A stretch of 64,000 nt of DNA from a virus: IMG/VR virus record IMGVR_UViG_3300042453_005121, positions 86,763 through 150,762 of that record. One strand, 5' to 3'. Both the position numbers and the translations under genes were made by a program. Shown here piece after piece: positions 63,576 to 64,000 of the stretch (positions within the stretch are counted from its first letter, which is position 1; the number at the start of each line of letters is the position of its first letter). Under the pieces are notes generated by a model. That model was not told the DNA's origin, ran no database searches, and saw nothing but the letters and a program-made list of their open reading frames with translations.

Positions 63576-64000
63576 ATGAATAAGGCTTTAATCACCGGAA
63601 TTACTGGGCAGGACGGATCTTATCTTGCTGAATTTCTTCTTGCCAAGGGATACGAAGTTCACGGCATCATCCGCAGATCAAGCATGTTCAATACTCTTCG
63701 CATTGACCATGAGTTTGATCATTTGCACCTTCACCATGGAGATGTGTGCGATGGGACTGCTATGGCCCGTATTGTTAGAAACGTACAGCCGGACGAAGTC
63801 TATAATCTCGCTGCTCAGAGTCATGTCCGCGTTTCTTTTGAACAGCCTGCCTACACTGCTGATTCCACGGGTTTGGGAACTTTGCGCGTTCTGGACGCCA
63901 TCAGAGACCACGCTCCTCAGGCGAGATTTTATCAGGCTTCTTCAAGTGAGATGTTTGGTGGATTGTTGCGGCCCGGCGACGCCTTTTTGTGTGAATCCTC
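63576..64000 (+). CDS. gmd: GDP-mannose 4,6-dehydratase, N-terminal part (runs off the window)
   Basis: The first ~141 residues match GDP-mannose dehydratase: [20 protein letters not shown] with the NADP loop, [25 protein letters not shown], and QASSSEMFG. It makes GDP-4-keto-6-deoxymannose for fucose, rhamnose or perosamine. The ATG at 63576 fits the family start; a TTGCAA-16-TACAAT pair is just upstream. The 3' end lies beyond the window. Confidence 0.93.
   Translation, partial: MNKALITGITGQDGSYLAEFLLAKGYEVHGIIRRSSMFNTLRIDHEFDHLHLHHGDVCDGTAMARIVRNVQPDEVYNLAAQSHVRVSFEQPAYTADSTGLGTLRVLDAIRDHAPQARFYQASSSEMFGGLLRPGDAFLCES

Overview
The window is a dense, gene-packed stretch of a tailed-phage genome that uses a T4-like toolkit. 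Recognisable T4-type functions are ribonucleotide reductase (NrdA, partial, and NrdB), the gp46/gp47 recombination nuclease, UvsW, a gp41/DnaB helicase, a UvsY-like mediator, gp32, UvsX and a gp1-type dNMP kinase. Genes overlap by 1-4 bases in long operons on both strands, intergenic gaps are short, and no ribosomal or housekeeping genes appear. Heptose (HldE) and GDP-mannose chemistry, plus two short exported proteins, point to a Gram-negative host. That is inference; no host gene is present. I found no tRNA genes and no CRISPR array.

Layout. 1-5548 is a minus-strand operon (gp47, gp46, GT90 glycosyltransferase, nrdB, nrdA). 5.6-13.6 kb mixes glycan genes, a YqaE-like microprotein, UvsW split by an intein, and several small genes sharing a capsid-targeting-like N terminus. 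13.6-26.8 kb is a surface/attachment and sugar region: a glycosyltransferase-methyltransferase fusion, a 679-residue collagen-like protein, a 1678-residue adhesin with five LamG-like domains, a CapK-like adenylate-forming enzyme, a secreted trypsin-like protease and an epimerase. 26.87-27.25 kb has no gene but many hairpins and is a candidate structured RNA. 27.3-43.7 kb is the replication and nucleotide core: a short family A polymerase, a sigma-like protein, GMP reductase, gp41, UvsY-like protein, DNA glycosylase, gp32, UvsX, a Ski2/Hel308 helicase and dNMP kinase. 43.6-52.4 kb holds more capsid-targeting-like genes, a zinc-finger nuclease, glycosyltransferases, ThyX and HldE. 52.4-58.6 kb is a complete prkA-yeaH-spoVR operon with an intein in spoVR. 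58.7-64 kb carries a ClpP-like protease, a C5 DNA methyltransferase, glycosyltransferases and a partial GDP-mannose dehydratase.

How it fits together. The core enzymes make and recombine phage DNA and supply nucleotides. The many sugar enzymes probably build a glycan for the virion or host surface. The collagen-like and LamG proteins look like appendages or adhesins. At least nine scattered proteins begin with F-x-x-[WF]-[LM]-like sequences resembling the T4 capsid targeting sequence; they include a zincin-like and an HD-domain protein, suggesting a set of enzymes packaged in the head and delivered at infection. The PrkA-YeaH-SpoVR operon suggests the phage also reprogrammes a host starvation/stress pathway.
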